Shown here piece after piece: positions 1 to 6,230 of a stretch of DNA of 6,230 nt (the first letter of the stretch is position 1; every line of letters begins with the position of its first letter). The notes under the pieces are model-generated. The model was not told the origin of the DNA, did no database searches, and was given only the letters and a program-made list of their open reading frames with translations. Origin of the DNA: Propionibacteriaceae bacterium (GTDB lineage: Bacteria > Actinomycetota > Actinomycetes > Propionibacteriales > Propionibacteriaceae); NCBI GenBank assembly GCA_031255975.1, contig JAIRRM010000007.1:1-6230 (forward strand), written 5' to 3'. The position numbers and the translations under genes were made by a program.

Positions 1-3000
1 GGAAGGGCCAGGGGCCCTGATTGTCGGGCTCGTCCTGCGCCCAAACGAAGTCGCTGACGTGCGGGTATTTCGCCAACGCTTTCGCCAGAGCCTCATCTGG
101 CAAGGGGTAGAGCTGCTCCAAGGAGATGATCGCCACTTGGGCGGTTAGACCGAGTTCGGCGCGTTTGGCCATGAGATCCCAACGTATCTTTCCGGAGCAG
201 AGCAGAATGCGCCGCACCGTGGCGGGATCGGCGATGGTGTCATCTGGCAGTGCCGGTCGCCAAAAGCCACTGATGAACTCATCCGGTGTACTCGCGGCGG
301 CCTTGTTTCGCAACATCGATTTTGGTGTGGCCACCACCAGCGGACGGTGCCAGTTCACCAAGGTGTGTGTGCGCAGTAGATGGAAGTACGAGGCGGGCGT
401 GGAGGGTTGCGCCACCGCCATGTTGTCGCCCTCCGCCATCTGCAACCAGCGTTCCAGCCGGGCCGAGGAGTGATCCGGCCCCTGCCCCTCGTAGCCGTGC
501 GGTAGCAGTAACACCACGCCGGATTGCTGTGCCCACTTGGCGTGCCCGGAGACAACGAACTCGTCGATGATGGTCTGCGCGCCGTTGGAGAAGTCTCCAT
601 ACTGCGCCTCCCAGGCCACCAGCGCGTCTGGGGCGGCTACCGAATAGCCGTACTCGAATCCCATGGCGGCGTACTCGTTGAGCGCCGAGTCGAAGATGTC
701 GAACGGAGCCTGGTCGGTGGTGAGATGTTTCAACGGCACCCAGGCTTCGTTGGTGGTACGATCCACCACCGCCGAGAAGCGCTGTGCGAAGGTGCCACGG
801 CGGGTGTCTTGGCCGACGACCCGTACCTGATGTTGCTCGATGAGCAACGACCCGAACGCCAGCAGTTCCGCCGTAGCCCAGTCGATCGGCCCGTCATGGA
901 TCATCGCCACCCGGCGATCAAGTTGCGGCTGCACTTTCGGATGCACCTGAAAACCTTCGGGCAGGTGCTGGTATACCCCGGCGATGGTGTCCATCACGTC
1001 GCGGGTGATGGCCGGCGCGGATTTGGCACGCTGTTTGGTGGGGTAGCGGGGCGCGATGCGGTACTCCTCCGGTTCGCGCGGTACGCCGGGGTCGCGTACG
1101 TCTGAGAACACCTGCTCCAGTCGGTCGCGGAACCGGGCCACGTACTCATCCGCGTCGTCCTGGGTGATGTCGCCACGGCCCACCAGGGCGTCGCTGAAGA
1201 TCTGGCGTACCGGACGTTTCTGCTCGATGAGGTCGTACATGCACGGCTGCGTGAAGCTGGGATCGTCGCCTTCGTTGTGGCCACGGCGGCGGTAGCACAC
1301 CATGTCGATCACCACGTCTTTGCCGAACGCCTGCCGGTAGTCGAACGCCAATTCGGCGGCGCGGGCGCAGGCGTCTGGGTCATCGCCGTTGACATGCAGC
1401 ACCGGTGCCTGCACCGTCTTGGCCACGTCGGTGCAGTAGACGGATGAGCGGCCCTCCACGGGCGCGGTGGTGAACCCCACCTGATTGTTGACGACGAGGT
1501 GGATGGTGCCGCCGACACGGTAGGCGCGTAGTTGGCTCAGCTGCAACACCTCGTACACGATGCCCTGGGCGGCGAACGCCGCGTCTCCGTGTACCAGCAC
1601 CGGTAGCACCCGGTAGGCGCTGGGGTCTTCCAGCCGGTCGTTCTTGGCCCTGGCGATGCCTTCCAACACCGGTGCTACGGCTTCCAGATGGCTGGGGTTT
1701 GCGGCGACCGACACCCGTACGCTGTTGCCGGTGGCGGTGGTGAAACTGCCCTCGGAACCGAGGTGATACAGCACGTCGCCGCTGATCTGATCGATGTCGG
1801 GGGCGCGGTTGTCGAACTCGCGGAACACCTGCGAATACAGCTTGCCGACGATGTTGGTGAGTACGTTGAGCCGCCCGCGGTTCGGCATTCCAATCGCCAC
1901 CTCGGCGAGCTTGGCGGCTGCGGCGGCTTGGCATATCGCGGCCAGCACCACCAACGCCGATTCGGCACCCTCCAGCGAGAATCTGGTCTGGCCCACGTAC
2001 TTCGTCTGTAGGAACGTCTCGAACACCTCGGCTTCACAGAGTTGATCGAGGATGCGCAGTTGTTCTTCGCGTGGCCGTGGGGTGTGCTCACGTTCCACCC
2101 GCTGCTGCCACCAGTGGCGTTGCTCCGGGTCTTGGATATGCATGTATTCGATGCCGGTGGTGTGGCAGTACGAGTCGCGCAACCGGTCGATGATCTCGCG
2201 CAGTGTGGGCAGTTGGCCGTTGACGCCGCACAATTCCCGTGCCGGGAAGCGACGATCCAGATCCCACAGCGTGAGTCCGTGGCTGGCCAACTCCAGATCG
2301 GGGTGGCTGTGGCGGCGGTACTCCAGGGGATCGGTGTCGGCCATCAGGTGTCCGAAGGTGCGATACGCCTCGATGAGGCCAACGACCCGCGCTTCCTTAC
2401 TGGTCTGATCGGTACGGGTCGGGGTGATGTCGGTGGCCCAGGCAAGTGGTGGGTAGGGGATGCGCAGCGCCTCGAAGATGGCCTCGTAGAAGCCGTCCTC
2501 GCCCAGCAGCAGTCGGTGGATGTGGGCCAGCAGTTCGCCAGACTGCGCCCCCTGAATGACGCGGTGATCGTAGGTGGAGGTAAGGGTGGTGGCTTTCGAT
2601 ACCCCCAACTCGGCCAGGTTGTGCGAGCTGGCACCCTGGAACGGCGCTGGGTAATCAATGGCACCCACCCCGACGATGAACCCTTGGCCGGGCAGCAACC
2701 GGGGCCGGGAGGCGTTGGTGCCGATGCTGCCGGGGTTGGTGATGGTACAGGTGGCTCCGCTGAGATCGTCCACGCCGAGGCCGCCGCCACGGCTACGGGT
2801 AATGAGATCCTCGTAGGCCGCCCAGAAAGCCGCAAAATCCATGGTCTCGCAACGCTTCAGCACTGGCACCAGCAGTTGCCGGGTGCCGTCCTTGGCGGTG
2901 AGATCAATGGCAATGCCGAGGTTGATATGGGGGTGCTGTATGGCGTACGGGCCGTCGTCGCCCTGCTCGAAACTACGGTTCATCTCCGGGTTGGCCTTCA

Positions 3001-3544
3001 CCGCCTGGATGAGGGCGTAGGCCACCAGATGCGTGAAGCTAACCTTGCCGCCGCGGGTACGGCGCAGAAAGTTGTTGATGGTGTTACGTTCCTCGGTGGC
3101 CAACTTCATCGGCACGGCGCGGAAGCTGGTGGCGGTGGGTACCTCCAGTGAATCGGCCATGCGCTGTGCGGCGCGTAGCGGCACTCCGCGTAGTTTGGTG
3201 CGCGTCGGGGTGTCGTCGGCGACTAGCGGCGTGGCGCTGGGGGGAGACTGCCACAGCGGCACATCGGCGGCGATGCCCCCGGCGTCACCTGGGGTGGCAG
3301 GGGATTCACTGCGGGATTCGCGGGGTTCCACGGTGGGCACCGGAGTGGCCGGTGTGGCAGCCGTATCGGCTGTCGCGGGTGGGACGGATGTGGCCGAGGG
3401 CGGGGCGACCGCGTGGCCTGAACCCTCAGAAAAATATGCTTTCCAGGCGTCCGGGACGGTGTCCGGGGACGTGGCCAAGCGCTCCCGCATCTGCATAATC
3501 AGCCAGGAGTTATCGCCGTACTCAACGCTGAGTTCGTTGTTCAT
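1..3544 (-). CDS. kgd: Multifunctional 2-oxoglutarate dehydrogenase E1 / 2-oxoglutarate decarboxylase with fused E2o-like domain (3' end outside window)
   Basis: Thiamine-diphosphate enzyme that decarboxylates 2-oxoglutarate and passes the succinyl group on in the 2-oxoglutarate dehydrogenase complex (TCA cycle, cytoplasm). From ATG 3544 the frame stays open for 1181 codons to the window edge; mycobacterial Kgd is about 1230 residues, so roughly 50 are missing. Order: N-terminal helix (residues 1-40, with DNSWLIMQMRERL and AWKAYF); Pro/Ala/Thr/Ser-rich linker (about 42-112); E2o-like acyltransferase domain (about 115-350) with TRGGKVSFTHL, ITNPGSIGT and YDHRVIQG (His327); E1 region with GHLMADTDPLEY, YHLG (His594), NPSHLE (616-621), the ThDP motif GDA 653-655 to NN 686-687, HVNGDDPD, RRRGHNEGDDP (His756), WEAQYGDF (Glu979) and LPHGYEGQG (His1016). 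There is no lipoyl domain, as expected; in this family a lipoyl group is borrowed from the pyruvate dehydrogenase E2. The Gln in HRVIQG, where other E2 enzymes have Asp, is normal for Kgd. Oddities: Asn555, Phe923 and His1001 replace conserved residues. No other in-frame ATG, GTG or TTG lies between 3544 and the upstream gene's stop; the ribosome binding site is weak (AGCGAG). Confidence 0.97.
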   Translation of the reverse strand, partial: MNNELSVEYGDNSWLIMQMRERLATSPDTVPDAWKAYFSEGSGHAVAPPSATSVPPATADTAATPATPVPTVEPRESRSESPATPGDAGGIAADVPLWQSPPSATPLVADDTPTRTKLRGVPLRAAQRMADSLEVPTATSFRAVPMKLATEERNTINNFLRRTRGGKVSFTHLVAYALIQAVKANPEMNRSFEQGDDGPYAIQHPHINLGIAIDLTAKDGTRQLLVPVLKRCETMDFAAFWAAYEDLITRSRGGGLGVDDLSGATCTITNPGSIGTNASRPRLLPGQGFIVGVGAIDYPAPFQGASSHNLAELGVSKATTLTSTYDHRVIQGAQSGELLAHIHRLLLGEDGFYEAIFEALRIPYPPLAWATDITPTRTDQTSKEARVVGLIEAYRTFGHLMADTDPLEYRRHSHPDLELASHGLTLWDLDRRFPARELCGVNGQLPTLREIIDRLRDSYCHTTGIEYMHIQDPEQRHWWQQRVEREHTPRPREEQLRILDQLCEAEVFETFLQTKYVGQTRFSLEGAESALVVLAAICQAAAAAKLAEVAIGMPNRGRLNVLTNIVGKLYSQVFREFDNRAPDIDQISGDVLYHLGSEGSFTTATGNSVRVSVAANPSHLEAVAPVLEGIARAKNDRLEDPSAYRVLPVLVHGDAAFAAQGIVYEVLQLSQLRAYRVGGTIHLVVNNQVGFTTAPVEGRSSVYCTDVAKTVQAPVLHVNGDDPDACARAAELAFDYRQAFGKDVVIDMVCYRRRGHNEGDDPSFTQPCMYDLIEQKRPVRQIFSDALVGRGDITQDDADEYVARFRDRLEQVFSDVRDPGVPREPEEYRIAPRYPTKQRAKSAPAITRDVMDTIAGVYQHLPEGFQVHPKVQPQLDRRVAMIHDGPIDWATAELLAFGSLLIEQHQVRVVGQDTRRGTFAQRFSAVVDRTTNEAWVPLKHLTTDQAPFDIFDSALNEYAAMGFEYGYSVAAPDALVAWEAQYGDFSNGAQTIIDEFVVSGHAKWAQQSGVVLLLPHGYEGQGPDHSSARLERWLQMAEGDNMAVAQPSTPASYFHLLRTHTLVNWHRPLVVATPKSMLRNKAAASTPDEFISGFWRPALPDDTIADPATVRRILLCSGKIRWDLMAKRAELGLTAQVAIISLEQLYPLPDEALAKALAKYPHVSDFVWAQDEPDNQGPWPF

Positions 3545-3618
3545 ATCTCGCTTGTCGTTCGCTAGGTCATAAAGGAGATGGTTTTCCCGCCCCTGAGCAT
3601 ACCTGCGGCACTGAGAAG
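3545..3618 (-). promoter_or_regulatory. Leader region of kgd, possible weak promoter
   Basis: This is the kgd-proximal part of the 99-base gap between the membrane protein gene and kgd. Read on the minus strand it has two -10-like hexamers, TATGCT (plus 3596-3601) and TATGAC (plus 3566-3571). Neither has a recognisable -35 hexamer at 16-18 bases. The sequence just before the start codon (ACAAGCGAGAT) is a poor Shine-Dalgarno match. A promoter of its own for kgd is plausible because of the gap and the upstream hairpin, but the motifs alone do not prove it; co-transcription with the membrane genes is the alternative. Confidence 0.25.
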
Positions 3619-3639
3619 TACGGTGCGCGCCGCACGGTA
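3619..3639. promoter_or_regulatory. Inverted repeat after the second membrane gene: possible terminator or operator
   Basis: Two 9-base arms, TACGGTGCG (3619-3627) and CGCACGGTA (3631-3639), are complementary at 8 of 9 positions around a 3-base CGC centre. The repeat starts 5 bases after the TGA of the upstream membrane gene. The position suits a transcription terminator hairpin, but no T-run follows in the direction of transcription (next bases CTTCTCAG), so it would be of the tailless kind or only an RNA-stabilising hairpin. The dyad symmetry would also suit an operator for a dimeric regulator of kgd. The sequence does not decide between these. Confidence 0.4.
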
Positions 3640-3643
3640 GCTT

Positions 3644-4915
3644 TCAGCGACCGATACGACGAGCCGTCAGGAACGCGATCACCACGCCGCCGACCGCCAG
3701 TCCCAGTAGTAGCAGATTGCGTACCACCAGCAGCGCCGTGGCCAGTTCGCCGCCTTGATACGGTTGCACCAGCGAACCGTACGTTATCGGGTACACCGCC
3801 TGGGTGAGGGCCGCGGCGATAAGCGCCGCCGAACCGCCCAGATACGCCACCGAACGACCCAACACCGAGCGCGGTAATCCCACTCCTAAGGCCAGTGGCC
3901 CGGCGAGCCAGAACATGTACTGCGGGCTCAGGGTTTTATTCGCCACGAGCAAAAGCAAAATGGCCGCCAACACCGCGCTCACCTGAGCCACCAAGACACG
4001 GTGGGCTGTGTCACTGGTGACGGGGCTTGCCGGGAGCCGGTGCTGCTGCCACCAGAGCCACGCCGACATGAGCGCGATCAACACCCAGGCAACCAGGAAC
4101 GCCAGCGCGGAGACGTGTAGCCAGTACGGCACCGAGACGCCGAACACTTCGTAGGCGTTGAAACCGGTGTAGCTTACCGTGTAGCCGCTATCGGGGAACC
4201 CATGTAGCGCCATCGGCCAGGTGGCGGGCACCGCCTCCACCTGCAAGCCGCGATCCGACTGCCATCCCAACGGGGACAGGCTGCGCGTCCAACCTCCAAA
4301 CAGCAAGGAAGCTAAGCCCAACACCAGACCGGCCACCGCGAACCCCGTCAGTCGCCGCAGCCCGGCGCGGCGGGGCGACGCGATGGGAGCTATCAATGCC
4401 GCAGGCCACAGCTTGAGCCCGGCTGCCACGGCCATGAAGGCGCCCGCGGCGTGATCTGACGACCCCAACAGGCTGAGCGAAATACAGATGGCTAAGGCCA
4501 CCATAATGTCCAGTCGCACCCACAGCAGCGGCCCGATGGCGGCGGTGAACAGCACCCAATAGCCGGCGGAAAGTTTAGAGCGTCGCGCCAGCACCAGCAC
4601 TGCGATGATGTCAAACAACACCATCGCCACCGCGAACACAAACTCGAATGCCGGGAATCGATCACCGGAGATGAGGTGTACCAACCGCAGGAACCACACG
4701 ATCGGCAGCGGGTATTCGCGCAGTGTCTCGGTGTCCGGGGCGCTCAGCGAGTTGAAGTAGTACGCCACGTCGCCCACGATGTAGCGGTGGCGCTCGGTAT
4801 ACAACCACAGCATCAGAGCCCGCGTGCCGAGCCACAACGCCACCAAGGCGACCGACGTCAGCGTATTCCGCGACAGCGGCGAGGCGGAATCCGATTCCGT
4901 TACGGGGGTGCTCAT
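3644..4915 (-). CDS. Polytopic membrane protein, GT-C/GT87-like polyprenyl-phosphate-dependent glycosyltransferase (second of a tandem pair)
   Basis: A 423-residue integral membrane protein with roughly 10-12 hydrophobic segments (the first about 20-40, the last about 391-416). Features suggesting GT-C fold transferases of the GT87/DUF2029 type are the acidic GDVAYY (Asp49) in the first loop after TM1, REYPLP (66-71), RLD (134-136), LKLWP (167-171), LSPLGWQSDRGLQVEA (213-228) and NKTLSPQY (326-333). In such enzymes (for example mycobacterial PimE) a first-loop Asp outside the membrane is required for catalysis and the donor is a polyprenyl-phosphate sugar. The acceptor and the sugar are unknown here. 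I chose ATG 4915 over an upstream in-frame start at 5014: it overlaps the preceding stop as ATGA, sits behind GGAGG, and leaves a normal short cytoplasmic N-terminus, whereas the longer version would add an unlikely extension inside the neighbour. It is a paralogue of the gene before it. The family call rests on motif recognition only; another GT-C family is possible. Confidence 0.75.
   Translation of the reverse strand: MSTPVTESDSASPLSRNTLTSVALVALWLGTRALMLWLYTERHRYIVGDVAYYFNSLSAPDTETLREYPLPIVWFLRLVHLISGDRFPAFEFVFAVAMVLFDIIAVLVLARRSKLSAGYWVLFTAAIGPLLWVRLDIMVALAICISLSLLGSSDHAAGAFMAVAAGLKLWPAALIAPIASPRRAGLRRLTGFAVAGLVLGLASLLFGGWTRSLSPLGWQSDRGLQVEAVPATWPMALHGFPDSGYTVSYTGFNAYEVFGVSVPYWLHVSALAFLVAWVLIALMSAWLWWQQHRLPASPVTSDTAHRVLVAQVSAVLAAILLLLVANKTLSPQYMFWLAGPLALGVGLPRSVLGRSVAYLGGSAALIAAALTQAVYPITYGSLVQPYQGGELATALLVVRNLLLLGLAVGGVVIAFLTARRIGR
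4235..4255 (-). repeat. 21-base exact repeat shared with the neighbouring paralogue (copy in the second gene)
   Basis: Identical over 21 bases to 5545-5565. It encodes DRGLQVE (residues 221-227) and so marks the most conserved loop of the two paralogous membrane proteins. A second identity of 16 bases, at 3717-3732 and 5027-5042, encodes the VVRN motif near the C-terminus. Both pairs are exactly 1310 bases apart, so the two genes align without net gaps between these points. Confidence 0.8.
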
Positions 4916-6230
4916 CCGTCCTCCGGTGTTGCCGTCTTGGTGAGTTGTATGGTGCGGAAGTGATCGGGGTTGAGAAACCCCCACACCCAGCACAGCAGTT
5001 CGACAAAGAACCACACCACTAACGCGTTGCGTACCACCAGCACCAGTGTGATGGGTAGTTGCAGGTACGCCTGCCAGCCCACCTGGTCACGTACCAGCCA
5101 GGAGTAGCCGATGGGGTAGACGACTGTGGTGAGCAGCGTGAAGCTCAGCATCAGGGTACTGAGGCGTTTCAGACGATTACGGTCACGGTGATAAGCCTGC
5201 TGCCAGGGTGCCCGTACTCCGAGCACCGTGAACGCCGCCGCCATGGTGGGGGCCAGCCAGATCACGTACTGGGGGCTAAAGGTTTTGTTACTGACTATCA
5301 GCCCGGTGATGGTGAGCAGCATCAGCGCGGTGGCCTCAAACATGCGGCCCTTGCCGCGCAGGCACCAGATCGCCCCGACGATCACCGGCAACAGGTAGCC
5401 GAACGCCCCGGCTATGGATGCCGCCGCCGTCCAGAAGGGTACGTCAGAACCCCAAATCTCAAACGCCTGCCACCTGCTGATGGCTACCGCGTAATCGCGC
5501 AGGCCTAGCGCGCGTTCTAGCATCGGCACCGTGGCCCAGATGGACTCCACCTGCAAGCCGCGATCTCCCTGATACGACAACGGTGAGAGCAGCCGCTCCC
5601 AACCGCCCCACGCCAATGAGATTCCCGCCAACGCGGCACCGACGGCGGCCACCCCGGCGGTGGCGGTGATGTTGTGCTTGCGCGATCCACCTAGCAGTGC
5701 GGGCCAGAGCAGGGCAGGCCACAGCTTGAACGAGGCTCCCAACCCCACCAGACCGCCTGCGGCGAAGGTGTGACGGCGCAGCAGGAACATCAGCGCCCAG
5801 CCACAGGGTACGGCGGTTGCCAGATCGAACCGTAGGTACGCGGTGGGGCCGATGAACATCATGAACAGCGTCCAAAACAGCACCGCTTGGCCGCGCATTC
5901 GGCCACCTTTTAGCCACAACGAGTAGGCGAATGCAGCGTCCAGACCCAGATTGACGATGACAAACGCGATCACGTAACCGGTCTCGTGGCCAAAACTGAG
6001 CAGGTATGGGATGTAGAGGAACAAAACCGCCGGAGTGGGGTACTCCTGCATCAACTGCTGTGGGCCGAGTTCGCCGACCAGGGCTACCCGGTCGTAGTAG
6101 TAGTACACGTCCCCTTGCGCGCCGCCGACGACCGCCCATACCGCGAACACCACTACTCGGGCGGTCAACCACAGCAGCAACAAGAACTTGGCGTTGCCGA
6201 GACGTTCATGGGTAAAAAAACCGCGTACGG
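4912..6230 (-). CDS. Polytopic membrane protein, GT-C/GT87-like glycosyltransferase (first of a tandem pair; 5' end outside window)
   Basis: The frame is open from the window's right edge to TGA 4914-4912, about 438 visible codons. A TTG at 6183-6181 could serve as a start, but the frame continues upstream without a stop. Starting there would cut into the first membrane segment and leave out the basic stretch THERLGNAKF before it, so I place the true start beyond the window; matching Asp49 of the paralogue would put it about 9 codons outside. Numbered from that TTG, visible motifs are GDVYYYY (24-30, probable catalytic Asp25), QEYPTP, LRFD (117-120), FKLWP (152-156), LSPLSYQGDRGLQVES (199-214) and NKTFSPQY (299-306), with many hydrophobic segments between. 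The role is probably transfer of a sugar from a polyprenyl-phosphate donor to an envelope acceptor; the substrate is unknown. The hydrophilic tail (LNPDHFRTIQLTKTATPEDG) is absent from the paralogue. Its stop overlaps the next gene's start. Confidence 0.75.
   Translation of the reverse strand, partial: VRGFFTHERLGNAKFLLLLWLTARVVVFAVWAVVGGAQGDVYYYYDRVALVGELGPQQLMQEYPTPAVLFLYIPYLLSFGHETGYVIAFVIVNLGLDAAFAYSLWLKGGRMRGQAVLFWTLFMMFIGPTAYLRFDLATAVPCGWALMFLLRRHTFAAGGLVGLGASFKLWPALLWPALLGGSRKHNITATAGVAAVGAALAGISLAWGGWERLLSPLSYQGDRGLQVESIWATVPMLERALGLRDYAVAISRWQAFEIWGSDVPFWTAAASIAGAFGYLLPVIVGAIWCLRGKGRMFEATALMLLTITGLIVSNKTFSPQYVIWLAPTMAAAFTVLGVRAPWQQAYHRDRNRLKRLSTLMLSFTLLTTVVYPIGYSWLVRDQVGWQAYLQLPITLVLVVRNALVVWFFVELLCWVWGFLNPDHFRTIQLTKTATPEDG
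4920..4924 (-). promoter_or_regulatory. Ribosome binding site GGAGG for the second membrane gene
   Basis: On the minus strand the sequence reads CCGGAGGACGG followed by ATG at 4915. GGAGG lies four bases before the start codon, inside the end of the upstream coding region. Together with the ATGA stop/start overlap (4915-4912) it fixes the start of the second gene and indicates coupled translation of the pair. Confidence 0.7.
5545..5565 (-). repeat. 21-base exact repeat shared with the neighbouring paralogue (copy in the first gene)
   Basis: Partner of 4235-4255, encoding DRGLQVE at about residues 207-213 of the visible protein. Identity at nucleotide level is confined to this and a shorter block (5027-5042), while the rest of the genes has diverged. 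This points to an old duplication with one strongly constrained loop, not a recent copy. Confidence 0.8.

Noticed and set aside
524..1105. Plus-strand open frame of 193 codons
   Set aside because: Antisense to the C-terminal E1 part of kgd, with no domain, no convincing ribosome binding site and no gap in the opposite coding region.
2554..2569. Gln instead of Asp in the acyltransferase motif HRVIQG as a lost catalytic residue
   Set aside because: Mycobacterial Kgd has the same Gln as I recall it (DHRIIQG), so it is the family norm and not a defect of this protein.
2042..3151. Plus-strand open frame of 369 codons
   Set aside because: It lies wholly antisense to the acyltransferase/E1 region of kgd, which has clear family motifs throughout; its Gly/Val-rich translation shows no recognisable domain. 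It is a codon-bias shadow.
3033..3572. Plus-strand open frame of 179 codons covering the kgd start
   Set aside because: Antisense to the kgd N-terminus and its Pro/Ala/Thr linker; the Gly/Ser/Val-rich translation mirrors the linker codons.
3578..3640. Short plus-strand frame (20 codons) preceded by AAAGGAG in the intergenic gap
   Set aside because: The purine run touches the ATG with no spacing, the peptide is not recognisable, and the frame crosses the inverted repeat.
4916..5014. Longer N-terminus for the second membrane gene (start at 5014)
   Set aside because: It would add 33 residues encoded inside the end of the preceding gene. The ATGA overlap at 4915-4912 with GGAGG just upstream is a much better start.
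6085..6110. GTAGTAGTAGTA run as a possible microsatellite
   Set aside because: It encodes the YYYY of the GDVYYYYD motif, whose position and aromatic character match GDVAYYF in the paralogue; four codon repeats are explained by the protein.

Overview
The window reads as actinobacterial chromosome. The main reason is a 2-oxoglutarate dehydrogenase E1 with an acyltransferase (E2o-like) domain fused at its N-terminus, an architecture (Kgd/OdhA) characteristic of Actinobacteria. GC content looks moderately high (about 60% by eye, not counted), below that of streptomycetes. I cannot name the genus. All three genes lie on the minus strand, so transcription runs from high to low coordinates.

Layout in transcription order: (1) 6230-4912, a polytopic membrane protein of the GT-C/GT87-like type whose N-terminus lies beyond the window; (2) 4915-3644, a second, paralogous GT-C/GT87-like protein that overlaps the first by 4 bases (ATGA) behind a GGAGG ribosome binding site, so the two are almost certainly translated together; (3) a 99-base gap with a near-perfect inverted repeat just after the second gene's stop and weak -10-like hexamers; (4) 3544-1, kgd, nearly complete, leaving the window about 50 codons before its expected end.

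Functionally there are two units. The membrane pair probably transfers sugars from polyprenyl-phosphate donors to an envelope glycan or glycolipid; the substrate is unknown. Kgd is the entry enzyme of the 2-oxoglutarate dehydrogenase complex in the TCA cycle. I see no sequence-based reason to link the two units metabolically.

No new defence, mobile or RNA-based system is visible. The most interesting observation is in kgd. Overall the protein follows the family closely, but several positions I recall as near-invariant are changed: Asn for His in the HRGRLN motif, Phe for His in the GTFxxRH motif, and His for Glu/Gln in the SGxxKW motif. The ThDP motif, the WEAQ glutamate, the YHLG histidine and the NPSHLE motif are intact. 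This suggests a retuned E1 active site or an assembly error at one base. The numerous open frames on the plus strand are shadows of these genes.
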